The notes beneath the pieces were generated by a model. It did no database searches, was not told where the DNA came from, and saw nothing but the letters and a program-made list of their open reading frames with translations. Below are positions 5,569 through 13,818 of a stretch of 64,000 bases of DNA, one piece after another (the stretch's first letter is position 1; each line of letters starts with the position of its first letter). A program made the translations under genes and the position numbers. This DNA comes from JANWYT01 sp034437555 (lineage in GTDB: Bacteria; Chloroflexota; Anaerolineae; Aggregatilineales; Phototrophicaceae): contig DAOTTQ010000002.1 of NCBI GenBank assembly GCA_034437555.1, positions 19,635 through 83,634 on the forward strand. Reading direction: 5' to 3'.

Positions 5569-7516
5569 TTGATTGGCTACTTTCTGCTAAAACTTGCTTG
5601 TTTTCTGGGGAGGCAACCTCTAGGGGTAGCGTGACAAAGAAGCTCGACCCCTGATTGACAACACTTTCTAGCTTTAGTTTGCCCTCTAGGGTTTGAATGA
5701 GACTGTTCACAATCGACAAGCCCAGCCCAGTACCGCCGTGTCGGCGAGTGGGCGAGCTATCAATTTGGCGGAATCGTTCAAAGACCACTTCGTGCATGTG
5801 GGGTGGAATGCCCACACCCGTATCTTTTACAAGTGTTGTCCATGTGTCATCATTGTCTTTAGTAACGCTCACTTCTATGCCGCCTAGCTCGGTAAACTTA
5901 AAGGCGTTGCCAATGAGGTTGATGAAGATTTTCGTCAGCAGTTCTTCATCAGTGGCAATGTGGGCGGGCATGTCGGGCGCAATGGTAAGCGTAAACGTCA
6001 AATTTTTTGCTTCGGCTAACGACAGCATTTGTGTTTGCAGGCGTTCAAAGAACACGCGCACTTCCATCGGACGCTTAAACACTTGCACACGCCCCGATTG
6101 GATTCGGCTTACGTCTAAAATATCGTTAATTAGCCCCAAAAGACGCTCGGCATTTGCCCTAGACCGTGAGATGCGGTGCATGTTTTTCTCGTCTAGCTCG
6201 GCTTTTTGCTGGATAATGCCTAAGAAGCCGATGATGGCGTTAAGCGGTGTTCTTAGCTCATGGCTCATGACTGCCATAAATTCATCTTTTAAGCGATTAT
6301 TCTCGCGCTCTTGCTCGGCAACGCGCTTTAATTCTTCTGTGCGTTGCGCGATGGTGTTGTTGATGAGCAAGTCGAAGGCATCAACCAATTGCCCAATTTC
6401 ACCTCTGCCTTGCGCCATGATTTTGTTTTCATATACGCCTTGTGCAACGGTTTGGGTGGCACGCACCAAGTTTTTGATGGGGCTAGAGAGTGAATTTGCC
6501 AGTGTGTATGAGATGGCAATAACCGCCAGTAGCGTAAGGACACCCAGCCCAAATACCAGCGTTTGTTGCCCCGATACCGCCCCAAAGGCTTCACTGGTAT
6601 CAATCTTTACCATCAGCCCCCACCGCAAAGACGGCAGGTAATTCCAAACAGCAATCACTTCTTGGTTACGATAATCTTGGATAATGCCCTTGCCCTGAAT
6701 TCCGCGTACTGCATCCTCCATCGGGTTCGTTTTGCCATTGCCAAACGAAAGAATGGGCGTAAAAGCCCCGTCGGGGTTATGGAAGGTGGGGGCGGCGAAC
6801 ACAAGTTGACCGCTGTCTAAGAAGCCTGCGATAGATTCGCCCGTTTCGCCCAAACTTAACCCTGTGCGCTCACTAATGACCGAGAACAAGTTCTCACTTT
6901 CTAGCTTAAGAGCCAGCATCCCAATGACAACGCCTTCTTCAAATACAGGGGCGGCAATAAAGGCGAGGGTGTCGTTGGTATCGGGCGAAAGGCTTAAACG
7001 TGATATTTCTGTTTCTAAAAGTGTGCGAGCATTTTCTAGCGTTTGGACAAGTGGGCTATTGGGGTCTGTATCTTGATAGCGTTTGCCAATATTGGGGGTG
7101 GGCAAAATAGAAAAGAGTAGCTCCCCCTCTGTAGAAAACAGCATCAGGTCTTGATAGGTGGCGTTATCCAAAATAGAAAGAAGCAGGGGGCGCACCGCTT
7201 GGTCTGTGTCTATGTATGCCTCTGATGTTGCGCCATCAGATTCTAAAATGATGCTGAATTGTGATAGACTTTGGATAATTGTGGGAATCTTTGCCAAACC
7301 TACTACATCTTGCGTCCGCTCTAGGGCATAGGTTTCTATCTGTGAGATTTTGCCATCCGCCGTTGTTTGTAGCTTGCTTTCTAGCTCGGAACGAATAATT
7401 TCTTGTGAGGTGTTAAACAATATCAAGGTAACGACGCCTAATGGCAACAGCCCCACCACCAAAAACCAGAAGAGTAAGCGTGATAGAATTGAGGTGTTGC
7501 TAAAGCGATTAACCAT
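5558..7516 (-). CDS. dCache-HAMP sensor histidine kinase
   Basis: A 652-residue membrane kinase. A first membrane helix (about 12-32) is followed by an extracytoplasmic region of nearly 300 residues with a dCache-like pattern, then a second helix (about 325-350), a HAMP domain, a HisKA domain with His419 in VMSHELRTPLN, and HATPase_c with NLIGNAFKF, DTGVGIPPH and GTGLGLSIV. It overlaps the upstream binding-protein gene by 8 bases and the downstream receiver by 11. This arrangement suggests that the binding protein presents its ligand to the extracytoplasmic domain. GGGGGAAACG precedes the ATG. A long antisense frame exists over 5697-6641 but is a shadow of this gene. Confidence 0.93.
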   Translation of the reverse strand: MVNRFSNTSILSRLLFWFLVVGLLPLGVVTLILFNTSQEIIRSELESKLQTTADGKISQIETYALERTQDVVGLAKIPTIIQSLSQFSIILESDGATSEAYIDTDQAVRPLLLSILDNATYQDLMLFSTEGELLFSILPTPNIGKRYQDTDPNSPLVQTLENARTLLETEISRLSLSPDTNDTLAFIAAPVFEEGVVIGMLALKLESENLFSVISERTGLSLGETGESIAGFLDSGQLVFAAPTFHNPDGAFTPILSFGNGKTNPMEDAVRGIQGKGIIQDYRNQEVIAVWNYLPSLRWGLMVKIDTSEAFGAVSGQQTLVFGLGVLTLLAVIAISYTLANSLSSPIKNLVRATQTVAQGVYENKIMAQGRGEIGQLVDAFDLLINNTIAQRTEELKRVAEQERENNRLKDEFMAVMSHELRTPLNAIIGFLGIIQQKAELDEKNMHRISRSRANAERLLGLINDILDVSRIQSGRVQVFKRPMEVRVFFERLQTQMLSLAEAKNLTFTLTIAPDMPAHIATDEELLTKIFINLIGNAFKFTELGGIEVSVTKDNDDTWTTLVKDTGVGIPPHMHEVVFERFRQIDSSPTRRHGGTGLGLSIVNSLIQTLEGKLKLESVVNQGSSFFVTLPLEVASPENKQVLAESSQSNDT

Positions 7517-8771
7517 CGTTTCCCCCTACTTCTGGGTTTGCCCACTGTTCATCCCAGCCTATATACAAATCGTTTAAGAAACTATCCCATTCATCTTGAG
7601 TAAGATAAGAGGTGAGATAGGGAATGGGGCGAACAGGATTGCCCGAACTCCACACAATGTCAAATTGCCCGTCACCGCGAATTTGCCCCACTAAAACGGT
7701 TTTCCAAACATGCTGGGTTTGAGGGTCAACATACACAACGCCCTGAGGCGCGTTAAAACTTTGGCGTTGGATGGCTTTCTGTACGGATTGCGGGTCGGAT
7801 TTCCCAATGGTTTCTACGGCTTGCGCCCATAAATACACCCCAAAATAAGCTGCTTCCATCGGGTCACTAATGACGCGGTCGTCACCATACCGTGCATGAA
7901 AACGACGGACGAAGGCTTCGTTTTCTGGGGTCTCTAAAGATTGGAAATATGTCCATGCGGCATAATCGCCCACAACATTATCAATCTCTAGCGTTTGTAG
8001 TTCGGGTTCGGCAATACTAAACGAGATGGTGGGAATTTCTTCTGATGTGATGCCGGCATCACGTAAAGCCTGAAAGAAAGCGATATTGCTATCGCCGTTA
8101 ATCGTGTTCAAAATCATATCGGGCTTGGTTTCTACAATGGCATCAACGATGCCTTGCACGTCAGAGCTACCTAGCAAAATGTATTCTTCACCAAGCACTT
8201 GCCCCTGTTGTGAAAGCACTTGTCGGCGCATCACTTCATTGGCGGTATGGGGGAAAACATAATCTGACCCCACGAGAAACACGCGCTTACCCAAGTTTTC
8301 CATCCCCCAGCGTACTGCGGGAATAATTTGTTGGTTGGGGGCTGCCCCCGTGTAAACGATATTTGGGGAAGATTCTAAGCCTTCGTATTGAACGGGATAG
8401 ACGAGCAAATGATTTTGCGCCTCAAAAACGGGCTTAACGGTTTTACGACAGGCAGATGTCCAGCAACCAAACACCACTTGAACTTGCTCATCGACAATTA
8501 AATGAAGTGATTCTTCTGCGAAAATGTCCCAATCCGACTGTCCATCGCGGATAATAGGTTCTATTGGTCGTCCCAGAACGCCACCGTTAGCGTTAATTTC
8601 TTCAACAGCAAGAAGCGTTGCATCTACAACCGAGCTTTCACTAATTGCCATTGTGCCAGACAATGAGTGCAAAATACCAATCTTGATTGTTTCTATGGGG
8701 CGGTCAGTATATTGAACCCCCAGAAACGCGACAACACCAACAACGCCTAACAATATCCATCGTTTACGCAT
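7509..8771 (-). CDS. UrtA-like periplasmic binding protein, sensor-associated
   Basis: This is a 420-residue type I periplasmic-binding-fold protein. An N-terminal hydrophobic segment (WILLGVVGVVAFLGVQY) acts as signal or anchor. The mature part starts IKIGILHSLSGTMAISE and contains VFGCWTSACRKTVKPVFE and DPMEAAYFGVYLWAQAV, features of the UrtA/AmiC-like branch that binds urea, short amides or similar molecules. No permease or ATPase gene is nearby. Instead its 3' end overlaps the dCache kinase gene, so it probably works as a ligand-sensing subunit rather than in uptake. The ligand is not known. A minus-strand promoter lies at 8848-8876. Confidence 0.85.
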   Translation of the reverse strand: MRKRWILLGVVGVVAFLGVQYTDRPIETIKIGILHSLSGTMAISESSVVDATLLAVEEINANGGVLGRPIEPIIRDGQSDWDIFAEESLHLIVDEQVQVVFGCWTSACRKTVKPVFEAQNHLLVYPVQYEGLESSPNIVYTGAAPNQQIIPAVRWGMENLGKRVFLVGSDYVFPHTANEVMRRQVLSQQGQVLGEEYILLGSSDVQGIVDAIVETKPDMILNTINGDSNIAFFQALRDAGITSEEIPTISFSIAEPELQTLEIDNVVGDYAAWTYFQSLETPENEAFVRRFHARYGDDRVISDPMEAAYFGVYLWAQAVETIGKSDPQSVQKAIQRQSFNAPQGVVYVDPQTQHVWKTVLVGQIRGDGQFDIVWSSGNPVRPIPYLTSYLTQDEWDSFLNDLYIGWDEQWANPEVGGNDG

Positions 8772-8847
8772 TTTATACTTTCAGATAAAAGAATAACCCC
8801 GTGCCAAACATTTACAAAAATCTCTGTAGAATTGATTATATTCCATC

Positions 8848-8876
8848 ATTATATTTTGAGTTTCATGATTGAGCAA
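8848..8876 (-). promoter_or_regulatory. promoter of the UrtA-like/kinase/receiver operon
   Basis: On the minus strand TTGCTC and TATAAT are separated by exactly 17 bases, about 77 bases upstream of the binding-protein start. This leaves a long AT-rich 5' leader. Confidence 0.6.
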
Positions 8877-8935
8877 ATGAGCAATTGATTTGTCGGATTG
8901 AGAGGACAATGATCCGATTATCGTCGCAACGCTCT

Positions 8936-9892
8936 TTAAGATTGCGCTTTAGGTTGCCACGCAATAATTTCGCCATCGTGCCAGTCATCTAGCTCAATCA
9001 GATTTTCCCCGTGAGCGTCATCCTCAAAGAAATGGCTGTCTGCAATTTCGTAGTCGTCCATTTCTTCGCTCTCTTTGCTTTTCTTCTGTTTTTGAATGAG
9101 GGGTTCTTCTAGGGTACGGCGCGCTGCGATAGCAATGGCTTTGCCCCACGCTTCATAATCCTCTACCGTGATGGCAACTGTTTCACCCGTAGAAGCTAGC
9201 GAGAAACGCACCAGCCCGCCTTTTTCAGCATCCAAGCGTCTAAGGGCGGCAATCTTCAGAATGTCACGCAAGGGAATCATGCGCTCAACGCCATTGATTT
9301 CGTCCAAGAACACCAGCGCAGAGGGCATCAGGTACAGGCGAAACGGGGCTTCTAGTTCCCATGCGCCGTGAATGTTTTGCTTTGCCAATTGTGCGGTTTC
9401 TGGCTCGCGATAGATATAAGGGCGGCGTTGGCGATAAGCACGTGTGATGTCCTCACTGACGATTTGCTTTAAGGCACGCACCAGCGCGAACATGCGCGTT
9501 TTGCTCATTTTGGCGCGGATGATTGTCCATTTGCCGTCAACATTGCCATGTAGTTCTAGAGTGTTATCGCCTTCTTCGTACTTCGTGGGTCGCCAAAAGC
9601 CTTCAATTTGGTGAGGAGCAATGTCAAACAGAGGAGTATCGTTGCCTAGCTTTTTGGGATAAGCCACCACTTGTTTAGAGGTGATGAACAAGAATCCGTT
9701 CTGCCAAGTGGCTTTTGTGGCAGGGGATGCTATTTTAATAGCACTATAGTTATAGAGGTTATCTTCAAATAGGGTGTGGCGTGGACGTAGGCGACGATAG
9801 CGAGCTGATACTGCATTATGGTTTTGGATGCCCAAAAATATCACGACTGCCGTCAGGCTGATTACTATCATAGCCCATAATAGGTCTTCCAT
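8936..9892 (-). CDS. membrane-anchored protein with two PH-like halves
   Basis: The 318-residue product starts with one N-terminal membrane helix (LLWAMIVISLTAVVIFLG) and is otherwise soluble. Two stretches (about 45-135 and 160-255) each read as short beta strands ending in an amphipathic helix, as in bacterial PH-like/GRAM domains: FLFITSKQVVAYP with KMSKTRMFALVRAL, and LYLMPSALVFLDE with YEAWGKAIAIAARR. The C-terminus (about 265-318) is acidic and low complexity. ATG 9892 is chosen for GAGG ten bases upstream and because it puts the helix at the very N-terminus. I recognise no named family; a membrane-linked scaffold or lipid-contacting role is only inferred. It stands alone, divergent from padR. 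Confidence 0.7.
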   Translation of the reverse strand: MEDLLWAMIVISLTAVVIFLGIQNHNAVSARYRRLRPRHTLFEDNLYNYSAIKIASPATKATWQNGFLFITSKQVVAYPKKLGNDTPLFDIAPHQIEGFWRPTKYEEGDNTLELHGNVDGKWTIIRAKMSKTRMFALVRALKQIVSEDITRAYRQRRPYIYREPETAQLAKQNIHGAWELEAPFRLYLMPSALVFLDEINGVERMIPLRDILKIAALRRLDAEKGGLVRFSLASTGETVAITVEDYEAWGKAIAIAARRTLEEPLIQKQKKSKESEEMDDYEIADSHFFEDDAHGENLIELDDWHDGEIIAWQPKAQS

Positions 9893-10021
9893 GATTTTTG
9901 CCTCTTTCTTGTATGCTCTTTGCTTACCCAATGGGGTGACATCAAGCAACTGCCCCTATGCCTTTAATACTACACCAAACGCGATTCTTTGGGGGCTTGT
10001 GTGTGTTTTCAAAACAGACGC

Positions 10022-10051
10022 TTGACAATACTGTGCATCGTACAGTATATT
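10022..10051 (+). promoter_or_regulatory. padR promoter with overlapping operator
   Basis: TTGACA (10022-10027) and TATATT (10046-10051) are 18 bases apart. Between and over them lies the inverted repeat ATACTGT (10028-10034) / ACAGTAT (10042-10048) with a 7-base spacer. A repressor bound there would block RNA polymerase. Confidence 0.65.
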
Positions 10052-10053
10052 GA

Positions 10054-10072
10054 TACTGTGTGACACACAGTA
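10054..10072. promoter_or_regulatory. palindromic operator upstream of padR
   Basis: TACTGTGTG-A-CACACAGTA is a perfect 9-bp inverted repeat about a single central base. It shares the TACTGT/ACAGTA core with the operator overlapping the promoter, and a further half-site ACAGTAT abuts the ATG at 10091. PadR regulators usually bind such dyads and repress their own operon, so this is probably an autoregulatory site. Confidence 0.65.
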
Positions 10073-10090
10073 GTATAGGATACACAGTAT

Positions 10091-10438
10091 ATGACCGATG
10101 CGACCGAACAACTCAATGCCCTACGATTAGAACTCAGGCGCGGCGTGGTGGTCTTGGCAGTTCTTAGCCAGCTTGATACAGCGCGTTATGGCTATAGCCT
10201 TATTCAACAACTTACTGAAAAAGGGCTAGACATTGAAGAAGGCACACTTTACCCCCTGCTTAGGCGATTAGAAAAACAGGGGTTGCTGGAAAGCGAATGG
10301 GAAGTAGGCGAGGCTCGTCCCCGCAAATACTACAAAATTAGCCCACTAGGGCAAGAAGTACTTAGCACTCTTAAAGCCGAGTGGTTTGAAGCGGCTGAAA
10401 TGATGCGTAAAATTTTACGAGGAGACCCCAATGGCTAG
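10091..10438 (+). CDS. PadR family transcriptional regulator
   Basis: This 115-residue winged helix-turn-helix repressor has the PadR signature RYGYSLIQQLTEKGLDIEEG followed by TLYPLLRRLEKQGLLESEW and RKYYKISPLGQEVL, then a C-terminal dimerisation helix. It overlaps the next gene, a HAAS-domain membrane protein, by 8 bases. That pairing is a known PadR-HAAS module in which the membrane protein is thought to be controlled with the repressor. Three TACTGT/ACAGTA-type half-site groups lie between the promoter and the start codon, so autorepression is very likely. An AGGA about 10 bases upstream is the only ribosome binding site. Confidence 0.93.
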   Translation: MTDATEQLNALRLELRRGVVVLAVLSQLDTARYGYSLIQQLTEKGLDIEEGTLYPLLRRLEKQGLLESEWEVGEARPRKYYKISPLGQEVLSTLKAEWFEAAEMMRKILRGDPNG

Positions 10439-11378
10439 TTTAGTAGAACGCTATGTTCATCAAGTAGGAAACTATCTTCCTCAAAAAGAGCGTGCCGAAG
10501 TGGAAGCCGAACTGCGCTCCCAAATACAAGACCAACTAGAAGACCGCTATGGAGAGTCACCGTCAGCTACAGAAACTGCATTGGTATTAGCCGAACTGGG
10601 CGAACCGCGACAAATGGCAGTCTCTTATAGCGGAGAGCAGTATTTGGTGGGTCCCGACCTGTACCCTACAATGCGAATGGTTTTAAGGCATGGTTGGGTG
10701 CTTGTACCGTCCATTGTGGTGTTTTTAAGCGTCTTTGGGGCGTTAATTTCGGTGCGTCAAACTAATGTTGTGAACTTATTCTTTGAGTCTTTCGGGGCTA
10801 TATTGCAAGCAACGCTTTGGTTTTCGGCAACGGTGGTGGCGTTTTTTGCTATTCTGGAACATTCAGATGTAAAAGTGAACAAGAAAAAACCGACCTTCGA
10901 CCCGTTAAAACTGCCCAAAATTGACGACCCTCGCGTTGTTGACCGCTTCGAGGCGGCTTCTGGCGTTGCTGCAGGAACATTCTTCTCGCTCATTTTTCTG
11001 TATTTTCTTCGTGTGGGTGGTTTAACGCTAACTTTTGACCTTACCAACCAGGTTGATATAATTCCTGTCCCGATAGCATGGCTTATGCTGTTGATTGTCC
11101 TTAGCTTTAGCATGAACGCCTTGCATCTGATTACACTCATCCGCGATTTTTGGTCGGCGGGTTTTTGGGCAGCGCAAACCGTCTTTGAAGTGCTGGGTAT
11201 GGTGTGTCTTTACTTCGTGTTGTATAAGCCCATTCTGGAACGATTGCTGATAGCGAACCCGTCACTTGCAGATTTGGTGTGGGTTGTTAATGCCCCCGAA
11301 ATTATCGTGGCAGTGGGTGCAATTATCACACTACTTGGCAGAGGCAGTAAGCTTGTGAAGCTGTGGAATACCCCATAA
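10431..11378 (+). CDS. HAAS-domain membrane protein
   Basis: A 315-residue protein. Residues 1-70 form an HAAS N-terminal helical domain (LVERYVHQVGNYLPQKERAE, ELRSQIQDQLEDRYG, LAELGEPRQMAVSY), typical of proteins encoded with PadR regulators. About six membrane helices follow (near 82-102, 110-138, 175-197, 208-232, 240-262 and 285-303). Its start overlaps padR, so the two are translationally coupled. HAAS proteins are believed to sense or relay envelope conditions, but the mechanism is not established. It ends the two-gene operon. Confidence 0.85.
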   Translation: MASLVERYVHQVGNYLPQKERAEVEAELRSQIQDQLEDRYGESPSATETALVLAELGEPRQMAVSYSGEQYLVGPDLYPTMRMVLRHGWVLVPSIVVFLSVFGALISVRQTNVVNLFFESFGAILQATLWFSATVVAFFAILEHSDVKVNKKKPTFDPLKLPKIDDPRVVDRFEAASGVAAGTFFSLIFLYFLRVGGLTLTFDLTNQVDIIPVPIAWLMLLIVLSFSMNALHLITLIRDFWSAGFWAAQTVFEVLGMVCLYFVLYKPILERLLIANPSLADLVWVVNAPEIIVAVGAIITLLGRGSKLVKLWNTP

Positions 11379-11456
11379 AGCAAGCCTCTCTAACCTTCTA
11401 AATCACATACATTCTATACTGTTTGCCTATGTTTGCATCCTAAAGGAGGATGTTCT

Positions 11457-12428
11457 ATGAAAGCCTTTGTCTATACACAATATGGTTCACCCGATGTTTT
11501 ACAACCTAAGGAGGTGGCAAAGCCCACCCCAAAGGACAACGAAGTTCTCATCAAGGTTTATAGCGCTTCACTCAATGCCGCCGATAAGCTGATGCTGGCA
11601 GGCACGCCCTTTATTGCTCGTTTTGACTTTGGGCTGTTCAAACCCAAAAATATCATCTTGGGCGCAGATGTAGCGGGGCGCGTAGAAGCCGTTGGTAAAA
11701 GCGTGACACAATTCAAAGTGGGTGATGAGGTATTCGGTGACATCTCTGGCGATGGATTGGGTGGCTTTGCCCAGTATGTGTGTGCCACTGAAAGATGCTT
11801 TGTGCTAAAGCCCGCTAGTTTGTCGTTTGATGTGGCTTCTTCTGTGCCATTGGCAGCTGTAACGGCACTACAAGGCTTGCGGAAGGGCAACCTTAAGGCG
11901 GGGCAAAAGGTTTTAATTAATGGTGCTTCGGGAGGTGTGGGGACATTTGCGCTGCAAATTGCCAAAGCAATGGGCGCAGAAGTGACTGCTGTTTGTAGCA
12001 CCTCAAAAATAGAGATGGTGCGCTCATTGGGTGCAGACCACGTGATTGACTATACTAAAGAGGACTTTACTAAAAATGGTCAGCACTACGACCTCATTTT
12101 AGGGGCAAACGGCAATCGCTCTATTTTTGAGTATAAGCGTTCACTTGCGCCTAAAGGGGCGTATGTGATGGTGGGTGGCACAATGTCCCAGATTTTCCAA
12201 GCATTAATTTTGGGGTCATTGGTTTCTGAAAAAGACGGCAGAACATTAAGTAACTTGATGGCACAACCTAATCAAGCCGATTTGCTCTTTGTCACCGAAT
12301 TGATTACATCAGGCAAAGTAACACCCGTTATTGACCCTATTTACCCCTTTGCCGAAGTACCTAAAGCCTTTGCTCACTTAATAACAGGACGCGCTAAAGG
12401 AAAACTGGTAATCAGCATACAGAAATAG
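11457..12428 (+). CDS. zinc-free medium-chain dehydrogenase/quinone oxidoreductase
   Basis: A 323-residue NAD(P)H-dependent oxidoreductase of the MDR superfamily. The GroES-like N-terminal domain (about 1-125) includes ILGADVAGRVEAVGK and KVGDEVFGD. The Rossmann domain has VLINGASGGVGTFALQIAK (about 145-163), followed by GADHVIDYTKEDF. The cysteine and histidine ligands of zinc alcohol dehydrogenases are absent, which points to the quinone oxidoreductase branch. ATG 11457 follows AAAGGAGGA at an ideal distance. The gene is monocistronic, with an intrinsic terminator at 12485. The substrate is unknown. Confidence 0.88.
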   Translation: MKAFVYTQYGSPDVLQPKEVAKPTPKDNEVLIKVYSASLNAADKLMLAGTPFIARFDFGLFKPKNIILGADVAGRVEAVGKSVTQFKVGDEVFGDISGDGLGGFAQYVCATERCFVLKPASLSFDVASSVPLAAVTALQGLRKGNLKAGQKVLINGASGGVGTFALQIAKAMGAEVTAVCSTSKIEMVRSLGADHVIDYTKEDFTKNGQHYDLILGANGNRSIFEYKRSLAPKGAYVMVGGTMSQIFQALILGSLVSEKDGRTLSNLMAQPNQADLLFVTELITSGKVTPVIDPIYPFAEVPKAFAHLITGRAKGKLVISIQK

Positions 12429-12484
12429 TGTGTTGTAACAGGTGAAATTGACAGGGGAGTGATGCAGACCCCGTATAAATAACA

Positions 12485-12516
12485 AAAGGACACTTCTTAT
12501 CAAGGTGTCCTTTTTT
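12485..12516 (+). terminator. intrinsic terminator after the MDR gene
   Basis: AAAGGACAC (12485-12493) pairs perfectly with GTGTCCTTT (12505-12513) and the stem runs into a TTTTTT tract. The stretch between it and the next terminator, about 12517-12606, shows nothing recognisable. Confidence 0.85.
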
Positions 12517-12606
12517 ATATGGGGTACAGGGCTTATGTGAAAATTAGCCCCAACGCCAACCTATCTATAGGGGATGATGGCTTATTTATGGATACTACGA
12601 GAAATA

Positions 12607-12636
12607 AAAAAACCACCCTGAAAAAAGTGGTTTTTT
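12607..12636. terminator. bidirectional terminator beside tRNA-Glu
   Basis: AAAAAACCAC and GTGGTTTTTT form perfect 10-bp arms around a 10-base loop, giving a T-run on either strand. It lies just past the 3' end of the minus-strand tRNA-Glu gene and most likely ends that transcript. Confidence 0.75.
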
Positions 12637-12641
12637 ATGTG

Positions 12642-12714
12642 TGACCCCATCGGGATTCGAACCCGAGTCTTCACCTTGAAAGGGTGACGTCCTAGTCCCC
12701 TAGACGATGGGGCC
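12642..12714 (-). tRNA. tRNA-Glu (anticodon TTC)
   Basis: On the minus strand a 73-base cloverleaf folds with acceptor GGCCCCA/TGGGGTC, a D-arm GTCTAGGGGACTAGGAC, the anticodon stem TCACC/GGTGA around loop CTTTCAA (TTC at positions 34-36), and the T-arm CGGGTTCGAATCCCG. No CCA is encoded. It has its own promoter at 12754-12782 and a terminator at 12607-12636, so it is a single-gene unit. Confidence 0.95.
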
Positions 12715-12753
12715 GCCTGGGTTGGGCTTGTTGTGTTTTTCACAACAGGGCGA

Positions 12754-12782
12754 ATTATAGGGTTTTAATGTGGTTCTGTCAA
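12754..12782 (-). promoter_or_regulatory. consensus promoter of tRNA-Glu
   Basis: Minus strand TTGACA, 17 bases, TATAAT: a perfect match to the sigma-70-type consensus. A small hairpin (TGTTGTG/CACAACA with an AAAAA loop) lies in the leader before the tRNA. Confidence 0.85.
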
Positions 12783-12799
12783 GGATAAATTAACCACAC

Positions 12800-12828
12800 T
12801 TGCCCCTCATCTTCATTCGTCCTATAAT
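12800..12828 (+). promoter_or_regulatory. lepB promoter
   Basis: TTGCCC and TATAAT with a 17-base spacer, about 74 bases before the lepB start codon at 12902. It runs divergently from the tRNA-Glu promoter. Confidence 0.55.
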
Positions 12829-12901
12829 TCACTCTATCATCCATTGTTAAATCTTAAAGACCATTTCTAAGCCAACCCATTCCGCTAGGTTTCCCTACCC
12901 C

Positions 12902-13495
12902 ATGATAGAAGTTGCCGATTCTCGTAAAGACCGCCTGCGTCCCACGCTTCGCCGTGTGGGGTTTTTTGAAGAGATTGTCCGAACCATTGTCTTTGTACTG
13001 GTGGTAACGGTGCTGTTTGATATGGCAATACCACGCTCATTGGTGGATGGACGCAGTATGGAATCGACGTTCTTTACCGGCGACCGTCTCATTGTGAGCC
13101 GTGTAAACTACATGCTAGAGAAGCCCAAGCGTGGCGAGATTGTGGTGTTTAATTCCATTAACCCGCGTGAACGTGAGCAGGGAATTATGCTTATTAAGCG
13201 CGTGATTGCCTTGCCCAACGACCTTGTAGAATTTGCGAGTGGGCAACTGTATATTAACGGCGTTTTGGTGAATGAGCCTTATTTGAATGAGGCATGTGCG
13301 AGCTTTTCTTGTCCAGATGAAAGCTGGCAATTGAATGACGTGCAATACTTTGTGATGGGGGACAACCGTAACGCCAGCCAAGATTCGCGTCGCTTTGGGC
13401 CCATTACCATTTATGATGTTGTGGGTGAAGCTGTCTTTAGATATTGGCCCCCCCAGAAGCTCGGTCTTGTGACTGGGCATAATTACGAGGATTAA
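12902..13495 (+). CDS. lepB: signal peptidase I
   Basis: This 197-residue protein is the membrane serine protease that removes signal peptides from exported proteins. One N-terminal membrane anchor (IVRTIVFVLVVTVLFDMAIP) is followed by the catalytic Ser52 in GRSMESTFF, the general base Lys99 in MLIKRVIALPND, and the conserved box YFVMGDNRNASQDSR. The size fits the compact single-anchor type of Gram-positives. Its stop codon directly abuts the ATG of the next small gene, so the two are cotranscribed. It should face the outside of the cytoplasmic membrane. Confidence 0.95.
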   Translation: MIEVADSRKDRLRPTLRRVGFFEEIVRTIVFVLVVTVLFDMAIPRSLVDGRSMESTFFTGDRLIVSRVNYMLEKPKRGEIVVFNSINPREREQGIMLIKRVIALPNDLVEFASGQLYINGVLVNEPYLNEACASFSCPDESWQLNDVQYFVMGDNRNASQDSRRFGPITIYDVVGEAVFRYWPPQKLGLVTGHNYED

Positions 13496-13750
13496 ATGGC
13501 AAAATTAACCGATGAACTTTGTCCACGTTGTTTTATTGGCAAGCTCACGCTAGGCACTGCCACGTTTGTTACCGTCCACAATGAGCGCGTGTTTAGCTTG
13601 CCCGAAGCGGATGCGTTTACTTGTGATATTTGTGATTACCGTGAGTTTGCAGATGCCCGCGTGGAGTGGTTTTTAAGAACAACAGGACACCCCATGAATT
13701 CCGAAGACCTACTAAGCCCACTTCCCCGCCTTTACCCCCGTAAATCTTAA
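13496..13750 (+). CDS. small zinc-ribbon protein
   Basis: The 84-residue product has two CxxC knuckles (LCPRCFIG near residue 8 and FTCDICDYREF near residue 42) separated by about 32 residues. This is a zinc-ribbon layout like that of YgiT-type or nucleic-acid-binding small proteins. It begins immediately after the lepB stop codon, with GAGGATTA overlapping that stop region as ribosome binding site. The function is unknown. The coupling to lepB suggests co-expression but not a shared mechanism. Confidence 0.75.
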   Translation: MAKLTDELCPRCFIGKLTLGTATFVTVHNERVFSLPEADAFTCDICDYREFADARVEWFLRTTGHPMNSEDLLSPLPRLYPRKS

Positions 13751-13818
13751 GCGCAAAACGAAATTTGACAGTATAATTTCGTCATATTCAATGCAAAAAA
13801 AGAGAGCAACGTTCTTCT

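Noticed and set aside
5697..6641. 314-codon open frame antisense to the dCache kinase
   Set aside because: The kinase on the other strand has all expected motifs. The antisense product is Ser/Arg/Cys-rich with no domain, as is typical of a shadow frame.
13765..13790. TTGACA and TATTCA promoter for the kinase at 13819
   Set aside because: The spacer is only 14 bases. A TATAAT overlaps the region but has no -35 at the right distance, so no promoter is called.
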